Assembly: GCA_016840085.1 (NCBI GenBank)
Contig: JAEOTA010000008.1
Span: 1-52,605 of the forward strand
Source: Promethearchaeota archaeon
GTDB taxonomy: Archaea; Asgardarchaeota; Lokiarchaeia; Sigyniarchaeales; SOKP01
Direction: 5' to 3'
DNA length: 52,605 nucleotides
Shown in pieces: positions 1 to 8,700 of the stretch. The notes under the pieces are model-generated. The model was not told the origin of the DNA and ran no database searches. It was given only the letters and a program-made list of their open reading frames with translations. Position numbers and translations under genes: made by a program. The first letter of the stretch is position 1. Every line of letters begins with the position of its first letter.

Positions 1-120
1 ACACCAAATATCTTTACAGGAGGAGAATTATTTCACTCTAGAAAAGAATATATCCCTACTTTAGCTTTACAAAAAGCAGCTGAAGTTTTAATATATTTAG
101 GTTACCTATGGACACAATAA
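1..120 (+). CDS. C-terminal end of PepT-like M20 peptidase (partial)
   Basis: An open frame runs from base 1 to a TAA at 118-120, giving 39 residues. The segment TPNIFTGGELFHSRKEY resembles the conserved C-terminal motif of peptidase T (M20B aminotripeptidases), where the His helps bind the metal centre. The family removes N-terminal residues from tripeptides in the cytoplasm using two zinc ions. The gene begins upstream of the window, so the catalytic core is not visible and the assignment rests on this tail alone. Other M20 di- or tripeptidases are possible. Confidence 0.7.
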   Translation, partial: TPNIFTGGELFHSRKEYIPTLALQKAAEVLIYLGYLWTQ

Positions 121-126
121 AAGTAA

Positions 127-414
127 TTTTATAATGAAATTTGGAAAAAATTCAAAAAAGACAATTCCCCATTCTTGTGCGGTTTTCCATTAGGGAAAAA
201 TTTCGTTAAAAAACTTTTTATTTTAGAATTTAAAACTAATGAGTTTATAAGATTAAAGCTTGAAGATGAAAAGATTCGTATTTACGTTAAAAAAGAGAGA
301 TTAGGGAATTTTTGTGAAAAATTAATTTTGATTGTAGATGTTAATGAAAAAGATGATTTCAATTTTGTAATTACATCGATGAGATTAAGGAGCATTACAA
401 AATCAAATAATTAA
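127..414 (+). pseudogene. Truncated hypothetical protein fragment
   Basis: The frame is open from 127 to a TAA at 412-414. Its only candidate start is a TTG at 175, and nothing resembling a ribosome site precedes it. The product reads CGFPLGKNFVKK, then an EF/FIRLKLEDEKIRIYVKKE stretch and an LILIVDVNEKDDF segment. From memory, Asgard proteins with repeat or leucine-rich-like regions often carry a comparable beta-rich module with an 'LKLE..K..IYV' core. That recollection could not be checked. Lack of a good start, short length and a following 400-base gap suggest a remnant. It could also be a small intact gene with a TTG start. Confidence 0.4.
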
Positions 415-825
415 TGAAGTAAATCTTTATGGGGGATACATTTGGGATAATTTAGGTTAGAGAATAGAAAATCCAATTTGGAGTTATAAATAATTTTTTT
501 GATCATTTTATTATGATGATTTATTTTGAAGCAAGAAGCTATTTTCTATCTCTTTATCAGTTAAAAATTTATTCTTAATCTCTTAATAAAAACTTCATAT
601 CTTTAATATGAAAATTTAAAGAATAATCATCGTTTCACGATGATAATAAATTTATAATCACCTTTAATTATAACGCATCTTATTATGTTTTTTATAGAAG
701 AGATTTTCTGTTAAAACTTGATGTTTTTGAATGGAAAAGCTAAAATAATAAATAAGTTTTTTAAGCTTAGTGAAGATAAGGCATAGTAAAGATAAGGTAA
801 ACTTTAGAATGGTCTGATAAATAAC
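415..825. other. Intergenic gap, very AT-rich
   Basis: There is no convincing reading frame in this 411-base stretch. It holds one clear short inverted repeat (626-644) and AT-rich DNA that could include the promoter of the toxin-antitoxin pair starting at 826. Nothing else is recognisable. Confidence 0.5.
626..644. repeat. Perfect inverted repeat (hairpin), 7-bp arms
   Basis: ATCATCG at 626-632 and CGATGAT at 638-644 are exact reverse complements separated by TTTCA. The arms contain the only GC pairs nearby. It lies about 180 bases upstream of the mntA start, so an operator is possible. A transcript hairpin is equally possible. No T-tract follows immediately, so it is not a typical terminator. 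Confidence 0.5.
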
Positions 826-1113
826 ATGGTTTCTCAAATTGAAAAGTATAAAGAAAAAATTTTAGCGAAATTAAAAGAGCATGGGGTTAAAAGAGCCTCC
901 TTATTTGGATCTATTGTAAGAGAAGAAATGACTGATGAAAGCGATATCGATTTATTAATAGAATTTAAAGGAACTAAAAGTTTATTGGATTTAGCAAGGT
1001 TAAAAATAGAACTTGAGGACGTGTTAAAATGTAAAGTAGATGTGCTGACCTATAATTCTCTCCATCCGTTATTAAAAAATCAAATTTTAGCTGAACAGGT
1101 TAAAATTCTATGA
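826..1113 (+). CDS. mntA: MntA-type minimal nucleotidyltransferase antitoxin
   Basis: This 95-residue protein is a minimal nucleotidyltransferase of the Pol-beta superfamily. The signature G28-S29 followed by D40-x-D42 is present, and a third acidic residue near D72 lies in KVDVLTY. In characterised HepT/MntA (type VII) modules, MntA neutralises the HEPN toxin by transferring AMP groups to a tyrosine of the toxin. The next gene starts inside this one with an ATGA overlap at 1110-1113, so translation is probably coupled. Small size and the tight pairing with a HEPN gene make the assignment strong; activity is inferred from the family. Confidence 0.88.
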   Translation: MVSQIEKYKEKILAKLKEHGVKRASLFGSIVREEMTDESDIDLLIEFKGTKSLLDLARLKIELEDVLKCKVDVLTYNSLHPLLKNQILAEQVKIL

Positions 1114-1448
1114 AAAAAAATGTGAAAATATTTTTAGAGCATATTCTAGAAGCAATTGATTTAATTGAAGAATATATTAAAGATAAGGGGAAATCAGATT
1201 TCCTAAAATCTATACAATTACAGAACTCTGTAATTAGAAGGATAGAAATTATAGGGGAAACTATTAAAAACATTCCTAGTGGGTTTAAAGGCATTCATGA
1301 GGATATTCTCTGGAAAGCAATTACAGGTATGAGAGATATTCTAATCCATCAATACTTCGGTGTAGATTTAGAACTTACGTGGGAAGTTATTAAAGTAGAC
1401 TTGCCGAAATTGAAGAAATCAATTATTTCTATAATAAATGAATCATAA
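1110..1448 (+). CDS. hepT: HepT-type HEPN toxin (DUF86)
   Basis: The 112-residue, all-helical protein carries the HEPN RNase motif R75-x4-H80-x-Y82 (RDILIHQY). This is the form in which the tyrosine is the target of MntA AMPylation. HepT proteins are dimeric ribonucleases that act on cellular RNA when not inhibited. The start overlaps the stop of mntA by four bases. All motif residues are intact, so the toxin is not obviously dead. Which RNA is cut cannot be told from sequence. Confidence 0.88.
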   Translation: MKKNVKIFLEHILEAIDLIEEYIKDKGKSDFLKSIQLQNSVIRRIEIIGETIKNIPSGFKGIHEDILWKAITGMRDILIHQYFGVDLELTWEVIKVDLPKLKKSIISIINES

Positions 1449-1518
1449 AATTTATAAAATTAATCGTGAAAACTTAAACTACTTACAGATTAGATAAGAA
1501 TTATTATAATAAAGGTGT

Positions 1519-1707
1519 ATGAAAAAGTTAGATGAAAAAGAAATTGAAAAAATTAAAAAAGATATTGAACTCGAATTTCCAAATGATAATGCATTGCAAC
1601 AAATTCATATTGCAAGAAAAATTATTGCTAAAGAAGCAGAAAATAAAGGCTTGAAATATCTTGATTATATTAAGTTAATTACCAAAGATATTGAAACAGT
1701 TCAATAA
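1519..1707 (+). CDS. Small hypothetical helical protein
   Basis: This 62-residue protein is rich in Lys and Glu and is predicted by eye to be mostly helical (DEKEIEKIKKDIE, then HIARKIIAKEAENKG). No family is recognised. It lies 70 bases after hepT on the same strand with an ATG start. It might be a third small gene of the toxin-antitoxin locus or simply a neighbour. The absence of Cys or catalytic-looking motifs gives no functional hint. Confidence 0.5.
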   Translation: MKKLDEKEIEKIKKDIELEFPNDNALQQIHIARKIIAKEAENKGLKYLDYIKLITKDIETVQ

Positions 1708-1961
1708 ATCTATTTATTAAAATAATTAACTTTTTTATTATTCAAAAAATTTAACTCTTTCCTCATTTTATTATTATCATTAATGATCTAAATCTAAAGG
1801 TTTGATTTAACACTAAAGACTAAATTACTCTAAAAATCAAATTTATAGGATATAAAAAATTTACTTCACTACAACTCAATTAAATTGTATTCTTTTAGGA
1901 ATTAATTTTTCTTACTAAAATAAACTCAGTTATTAACAACGAAAATATTCATTCAAATACA

Positions 1962-3290
1962 TTGAAAATGCTAAAATCTAATAACGGGGAAGAAGCGGAA
2001 TCAAAAATAACTCCCGATTTTGTTCCGATGATTAGAATTGTCTTCTGGAATAGTTTAGGATTCTTTTTCTTTCAATTTTTAATTCCTTATGTTACGGCTC
2101 AACTTCTTGAAGCCTCAGGTACCGAAATGGGATTAACATTTGCAAGTCAAACAATTGGTGGTTTAATAAGTACCCCAATTGTTGGTTATCTTACTGATAG
2201 AGTATCTAAAAAGCTTTTGGTATTAATAGGGAGTTTTGGGAGGGCTGCATGTTATATTCTATTGTACGTTGGAATTATTTTTTCTTCCTTAATTATATTT
2301 GCAATAGGATTATTTGTACTAGGATTCTTCCTAGGATTTTTTTGGAGTCCCTTAAATGCATTAATATCAGAAAAATCACATAAAACGTTCCGTTCTTCTG
2401 CATTTGGGAAGCAAGGGGGAATGCTAGGTAAGGGTAATTTTGTTGGATCTATATTTAGTTTTTTAATTTTTGGAATAGCAAATTACTATGTGCCAAATAA
2501 TAGAATTATAGTATATTGTCCATTAATTTTATTTACAATTTCTAATATCTATGCGGGAATTACTTTTCATAGAAAAGTAGATGAAAACTTAACATATGAT
2601 ATTCATATGAACTTCACAAATGAGGTTTCAATGGATTCTGAATTAGAAACGAATCATACATCCTTAACGTTAACTATAGGATTTATGATTGGTTTTATAC
2701 TATTAATAACTGCTTTTATGACAAGTAGCACTAACCAAACCATCGCTCCACCCTTTTTCCAAGTATATTTAATAAACGAATTAAATGTAATTAACCCAAC
2801 ACTGGTAATGTTTATTTATTTTCCTAGTCAAATAATATCATTATTGCTTGCTCCAAGAATGGGTAAACTTGCTGATAGAATTAAACCCCAATTAGCTATT
2901 ATGATCATATGCGGATTTGGAGCTCTGGTAACCTGGCTAATAGTTAATAGTACATCTGGATTAATGTTTGGAATTATTCTGGTATTTGACGTCACATTAG
3001 CATGGGCTAGTTCTTTAGTGCTACAAAATGTGCTTAGTCGCATTTCTAAGGGCCATCGAGGTAAAATTTTTGGAGTCGTTCAGTGGATGAGTTTCTTAGG
3101 AGCTATCGTAGGTCCTATTGTAGGAGGCCTAGCGTGGGATCATTTAGGATTTCAAGCACCATTCATAATCTCTATATTTATAGAATTATCATTAATTCCT
3201 TTATATATTATAGCAATAAGTATATTGAAACCTTATATGGCAGAAAAAATAGAAATGGATTTTAAAAAAGTTGGGGGTAAAGAGATATAG
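1962..3290 (+). CDS. MFS transporter
   Basis: The 442-residue protein is strongly hydrophobic with about twelve membrane segments. The loop 2-3 motif GYLTDRVSKK (residues 75-84) and its counterpart GKLADRIKPQ in the second half match the major facilitator signature, which supports two six-helix bundles. Such carriers move small solutes, often out of the cell. The substrate cannot be read from sequence. The next gene, a nucleotidyltransferase, begins two bases after the stop, so the two are almost certainly co-transcribed. That pairing raises the possibility of a drug- or metabolite-handling unit. The ATG at 1968 is an alternative start. Confidence 0.85.
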   Translation: MKMLKSNNGEEAESKITPDFVPMIRIVFWNSLGFFFFQFLIPYVTAQLLEASGTEMGLTFASQTIGGLISTPIVGYLTDRVSKKLLVLIGSFGRAACYILLYVGIIFSSLIIFAIGLFVLGFFLGFFWSPLNALISEKSHKTFRSSAFGKQGGMLGKGNFVGSIFSFLIFGIANYYVPNNRIIVYCPLILFTISNIYAGITFHRKVDENLTYDIHMNFTNEVSMDSELETNHTSLTLTIGFMIGFILLITAFMTSSTNQTIAPPFFQVYLINELNVINPTLVMFIYFPSQIISLLLAPRMGKLADRIKPQLAIMIICGFGALVTWLIVNSTSGLMFGIILVFDVTLAWASSLVLQNVLSRISKGHRGKIFGVVQWMSFLGAIVGPIVGGLAWDHLGFQAPFIISIFIELSLIPLYIIAISILKPYMAEKIEMDFKKVGGKEI

Positions 3291-3292
3291 TA

Positions 3293-4075
3293 ATGAGACC
3301 GCACCATAAAAAAGCTATAGAAAGATTGGTGGAAAATATTAAAAGAGACGATAGGTTCTTAGCCCTTATTATTGGTGGATCAGTTGCAAAAGGTATGGAA
3401 AGGGAAGATTCGGATATTGATGTCATTCTTGTTGCTACTGATGGGGAATTCGAAAAAAGGAAGAAAAAGAGCATGTTTTTATATTACGAACAGAAGTTCT
3501 GCGATTATCCTGGAGGTTATGTAGATGGTAAGGTTGTAGACCTTCAGTTTTTAAGAACTGTAGCTGATAGAGGGAGTGAACCGGCTAGAGATGCATTTAG
3601 AGATTCTTACCTTGCTTATTCAAAAATTCCTGAACTTGAGAATATCTTAAAAAGAATTCCTATCTTTCAGAAAAATGAAAAACTCAAAAAAATTAGAAAA
3701 TTTTATGCGCAATTCGAAACTGCTAATTGGATTATTAAAGAAGCAGAAAGAAGAAATGATGATTATTTATTAACACGAGGGATTACAGACCTTATCTTAT
3801 TTGGTGGGAGATTAATCCTAGAACATAATGAGATCTTATATCCCTTTCATAAACTATTTATGACAACATTAGAAAAAGCTCCTGACAAGCCAAAGAATCT
3901 AATGACCTTAATTAAAACTCTTTTAAATGATAGAAACTCCAAAAATGCTGATGCTCTTTATGAAACTATTAAAAATTTTAGAAAATGGGAAATCCAAGCA
4001 TTTTGGGCAATTAGGTTTCTACTTGATACTGAATGGGCGTGGATGGAGGGAAAACCATATGTGGGAGATATTTGA
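3293..4075 (+). CDS. Pol-beta superfamily nucleotidyltransferase
   Basis: This 260-residue protein has an N-terminal nucleotidyltransferase domain with G29-S30 and D41-x-D43, and a probable third Asp at D83 (VVDLQFL). A long helical C-terminal region follows. This layout is like that of nucleotidyltransferases that modify small molecules, such as the aminoglycoside-modifying group, but no close subfamily is recognised. The catalytic residues are intact. It starts two bases after an MFS transporter gene, so the enzyme may modify what the transporter carries. That link is inference only. Confidence 0.75.
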   Translation: MRPHHKKAIERLVENIKRDDRFLALIIGGSVAKGMEREDSDIDVILVATDGEFEKRKKKSMFLYYEQKFCDYPGGYVDGKVVDLQFLRTVADRGSEPARDAFRDSYLAYSKIPELENILKRIPIFQKNEKLKKIRKFYAQFETANWIIKEAERRNDDYLLTRGITDLILFGGRLILEHNEILYPFHKLFMTTLEKAPDKPKNLMTLIKTLLNDRNSKNADALYETIKNFRKWEIQAFWAIRFLLDTEWAWMEGKPYVGDI

Positions 4076-4089
4076 CTCTACAAATTGAA

Positions 4090-5207
4090 CTATATTGGGG
4101 ATATTATCCTATTCTCCCTTGAAGAGTGATAAGCATGATCTATAATTTCATGTGCTCTATAACCAATTTCTAATCCCGGAGATGGTTTTTCTTTCTTAAC
4201 AATAGATTTTAAAAAATGTAGATTTTCGTATAGATAGGGACCTGTTCGTGGATAAAACTGAGGATAATTATGTGCTTTTTGATATTCATCAACTATCTCA
4301 TCAAAGTTAAGACTTTTTCTCTTCCTTCCTATTATATATTCACATTTTTTAAAAGAAAATATAGTATAACCATCTAGAACTAAATACCCATTTTCGAAGA
4401 AAACTTCAAGATGTCGCTCGTCCATTTTTGCTTTATTCCATATGCTAATTAAATTACCCACAAATCCATCTTCACATTCAAATTCTATTGCAGCCACATC
4501 TTCAAGTCTTTTTTGAGATATAGGTGACACATATCTTACTTTAGCAAATAATTTTGATAGGTTTGAATCATCTGTAAAAAGATATTCAACTAAGTCAACA
4601 TCATGGATGCCATGTTCAAAAAGACAGCCTGCGTGGGCTAGGGCTGGATCTTCTCTCCACTTAGAAGGATGAGTACGGGATTCAATTGGCCATTCTTGAG
4701 TATCTCTAAAGATAAATGATAATCTTACACCAAAAGAGTTTTCATTATTCAATAAGATCTGTTTTATTTTCCAAAAAACAGGGCAATGTCGTAATACGAG
4801 TCCTACATGAGTTAATATTCCGTGTTTTTTTCAATTGAAATCATTTCTCTGATATCTTCTAAAGAAAACGCGAGTGGTTTTTCACAAAAAATATTTTTAC
4901 CTTCTTCAGCAGCTTGTATATAATAGTCTTTATGGAATTTCGTAGGACATGTTATATATATGATATCTATTCCTTTATCTTTAATAATTTCAGTAGGATC
5001 TGATGTAAAATATTCTATATTAAATGGATTGTTTATTTTTAAAATTTTTAATTTATTTTCATCAATATCTGCTACTCCTCGTACTTTTATATTAACTCCA
5101 TTCTCAGAAAGGAGATTTTCTTTATGAATTTGTTTGAGCGAACCTAAATGTAAAGATCCAACAATGCCAGTTCCAATCATACCAATATTTAAATTCATCA
5201 AAATCAC
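4090..5207 (-). pseudogene. Gfo/Idh/MocA family oxidoreductase, frameshifted
   Basis: Two adjacent minus-strand frames make one protein. The N-terminal part (5207 to about 4831) has the Rossmann motif GMIGTGIVGSLHLG, a TCPTKFHKDY segment and the family motif CEKPLA. The C-terminal part (to 4090) carries the dehydrogenase domain. The first frame stops at a TAA just after a run of seven A's (T's at 4825-4831 on the plus strand). Adding one A restores a frame reading KKHGILTHVGLVLRH and continuing into the second part with no other stop. So a single-base deletion in a homopolymer breaks the gene. These enzymes oxidise or reduce sugar-like substrates with NAD(P). This may be a real recent pseudogene or a sequencing error. 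Confidence 0.85.
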
Positions 5208-5457
5208 TCTATATTTTGAAATTTAATTTATTATATACTCAGAATAAACAAACTTGAATCAAAATATGAAGAGGAGTTATAAAAAACTTCTTTTTTTAAG
5301 CAATCTAATTTATTAAAACTTTGCCTTATATTCTTTTTTTGAATTAGATCTATTTATTTGGTTAAATTTTATGTTTAATTTTTAAGTATATACCTTATAC
5401 AACCCTAAAATAATAAAATTTAATTATTTGGGAATGTTATAAAATATAACTTAAATT
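5208..5457. other. Intergenic gap upstream of tRNA-Ala
   Basis: No coding frame was seen in this 250-base AT-rich stretch. It separates the start of the minus-strand oxidoreductase from the plus-strand tRNA, so it must hold divergent promoters. TATA-like TTATAAAATA at 5437-5446 lies close to the tRNA. Confidence 0.4.
5437..5446 (+). promoter_or_regulatory. TATA-like element before tRNA-Ala
   Basis: TTATAAAATA matches an archaeal TATA box. Its centre is only about 17 bases before the mature tRNA 5' end, closer than the usual 25 or so to a start site, so another upstream AT-rich element could be the true box. Confidence 0.3.
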
Positions 5458-5529
5458 GGGGTCGTGGATTAGTGGAAGATCGTTCGCTTGGCATGCGAAA
5501 GGCCGCGGGTTCAATTCCCGCCGACTCCA
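5458..5529 (+). tRNA. tRNA-Ala (anticodon GGC)
   Basis: The sequence folds into a full cloverleaf. The acceptor stem is GGGGTCG with CGACTCC. The D stem is GATT with GATC. The anticodon stem is TTCGC with GCGAA around loop TTGGCAT, placing GGC as the anticodon. The T stem is GCGGG with CCCGC around TTCAATT. The third pair of the acceptor is G3:U70, the classic alanine identity element, and the discriminator is A. The terminal CCA is not encoded, since the next bases are TTA. No intron is present. Confidence 0.96.
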
Positions 5530-5716
5530 TTACATATTTTTAGATTTGGCTAAAGTTCTTGAAGAACGCGAGCAAAGTGAATCAGATTTCTCAAGTCTTT
5601 AATTTATGAAAAATAAAGGCAAGCTTCCTCATTAAAAGAAAATATAATTTATAATTTTCAAAATTCTTTAAGTTAAAATATTTATGTTTAAATAAGTGTT
5701 CTTATTTTCATAACCT

Positions 5717-8700
5717 ATGACTAAAATTAAAAAAAAATACAATAGATTAGTTATTACGCTAATTTTTTTTAGCTTATTTATTACACCTATTTTTGGAATA
5801 GGATTTTTTCATAATACCATTGCTGATTTAAATAAAGATTCAATATCGAATTTAGATCTATTGTCATCATCACTAAAAGACCGATTAAAAACAGATGATC
5901 AAGATTTGGAACTCCAATTAGATAATAGTAATTCTAAATTCGATGAAGTTCTTAAAGAATATTTATATAATCTCACGATCTCGAATCAAATAAACCAAAA
6001 GAACATGAAAATAATAGTTCTTTTTGATTCTAAGATAAATAAGGGACAAAGAATTGAGATTTTGGATTCAGTTTTTGAAGATTATATATTATTGACTCAT
6101 TACGATATAATTCCAGGTGTTTATATAAAAGTAAGCCCAAACCAACTCATTGGAGAAGAGAAAGCTATAGAGGGAGTTCAATCTATAAAAAAAGTCTATA
6201 AATCTAAAATTTATCAAAATCCTTATATTTCAGATGATTCACTTCGACTGAGTGCGTTAAATAAAGAATCTTATCCTAATTGGTGGCTTTCTGCTATTGG
6301 TGCTGAAAATCTAGCTTATGATGGCAGTAATGTAAGAGTTGCAGTTATTGATACTGGCATATATGATCATCCTGCCTTAAATATTGTTGAAAATAAAAAT
6401 TTCGTTACAAATGAAAGCACTTCAAACTATAATGATGATGTAGGTCATGGAACCCATGTTGGGGGGATTATCGCGGGTGATGGAACAGGTACAGATGGAG
6501 AATATCGGGGTGTTGCCCCTGGAGCATTATTAATCAATGCAAGAGCAGGAAATGCAAGTGGATTGGAGGAAGCTGATATTATAAGCGCTATTGAATGGAG
6601 TTCAGAGCCAGAAGGATTAGGTGGTGCGGGTGCAGACATAATATCAATGAGTTTTGGTGGAGGATATCCTTATATTTCAGATTTAATAACACAAGCTGTA
6701 TCAAAAGCAAAGGAAGATTACGGAGTTATTTTTGTAGCATCAGCGGGTAATGAAGGACCAGATTATTTTACAGGATCTACACCAGCTGCGGGAGTAGATG
6801 TAATTTCTGTAGGCGCAACTGATAAAAATGATGGATTGGCATCTTTTAGTAGTTGGGGCCCTACATTTGGGTATATAGGTTATCCAGATGTTGTTGCTCC
6901 TGGAGTTAATATTATTTCAACAGAAGCGAAAGATTCAATTATATCATTTCAAGAGCGTTATAAAGATAATTATTTTGATTTTACTGGAGATGCAGATTAT
7001 ATCCCTTTAAGTGGTACAAGCATGTCGGCTCCTATGGTTGCTGGAGCTTTAGTTATTTTAAAAGACGCTTTTCCTAATCTCACGCCAGAAACTGCCAGGA
7101 TAGCTTTGTTGGAAGGCGCAAGTAAGCTTCTTGATGAACAAGATGAGGAGGTTCTTAAATCTGGAGCAGGGTTAATAAATGTTTCGGCATCATTAATCTA
7201 TTTAGATAATCAAAAACCAGATTATAATGGTGTTGCTAAAATTTTTCCGGATAATTTGCCTGTTAAACCATTTAACGTATTAAATTTTCCAGGCGATCAT
7301 CTAAAATTTAATTTAACAATAATTTCTGGTGCCAATAACACATACAATATTAATATACCATCTAGTATACAAGGTGTATCGTTTTCAATAGATAAACCAA
7401 GCATTACTTTTAGTGAGAGTAGTATCGATTTTGTTGAATTAGATATAAAGATCGATAATAATGCGATTCCCGGTATAAGAAACTTTCAATTAAACATATC
7501 AGTAGGGGAACAGATATATGATAGTGTAGACATTACTTTAGATATCCGCTTACCAGAATATCGTATTTTAATGGAATCTTATCATGGTGTAAATGATTGG
7601 TTTCCTGACTTTTCATTTAATCAAATGGGATTTTTGGAAGCTATGAATGATCTTGCTGAAATGAATATCTCAATTGATTATCGAATGGAATATTGGACTC
7701 CAGACTATAACAAATACACGAATAATTCAATTTTAACAGAAGAAAAATTAGCACAGTATGATATAGTGTTTTTACAGACACCAATCTTGCCTTATAGCCC
7801 TTTAGAAATAAATAATCTCAAAAATTATTTTGATAAGGGAGGAAATTTAGTATTTTTAGGAACGAGATATCAGGATATGGCAATAGAAAACTTAAATTAC
7901 CTATTCTCTCGATTAGAGTTAGATATTCAAATAAATGAAGAAAATATAATGAATGCTAATTGGCTAGGAATAGGTGCTAGTGTGGACTCTCAAAGTGTTT
8001 ACGATTTTGACAATGACTATATTTTCAAAAATGTAAGTAGGTTCTTTTGGGGGTATGGGAATAGTTTTAGTGTCTTTAATAAGGCAGAATCTATTGCCAC
8101 CGTTAGTAATGCAACAGTTGCAGCCTTTTACAACGGAACATCTGAAGATAAGGGACAATTTTTAGCGTTTGGAGATCTACATTGGATTTATAATAAATAT
8201 GATTCACAAAATTACATTCAAGATCATACAACATTACTAAAAAACATAATAAAGTCTTTCATATCTAAAGATGAAGTATCAATTAATATTGAGCTAATAT
8301 CAGAGCGTACTTCTACTTCTCAAATTGGTATTTCTCTTTATTTAAAAAACCAAGCAACAGAATCTCCAATTACTACCTATAATGACTTAGAAGTAACTAT
8401 TAAAAATGATGCTTACTCGAAATCAATTATACTCGATGCTAGTTTGAAAAGTGAAGGAATTTATTTCAATAATTCTTTTTCTTTACCCTCTCCAAGTTAT
8501 ACTCCTTATTTTATTATCGCTGATTTAACTATAGATGCAAAACATTATAATAAAACGACAAAAATCCTTTATTATGATCAAAGTAAAGTTCCAAAGATAA
8601 TTAACGTCACAACTAGCCAATCTTCTGTATCAAGAGAAGGTGGAAATACAATAAATCTGACTGCTCAATTAGATAACACGAATTATGATATTTTTGAAGG

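Noticed and set aside
4752..4812. Programmed frameshift in the Gfo/Idh/MocA gene
   Set aside because: No known slippery signal with stimulating structure was recognised. A homopolymer length change explains it, by decay or by sequencing error.
6445..6639. Minus-strand frame inside the subtilase
   Set aside because: It lies opposite the catalytic His region of a strongly conserved protease, and is Pro/Ala-rich as expected from antisense of Gly-rich coding.
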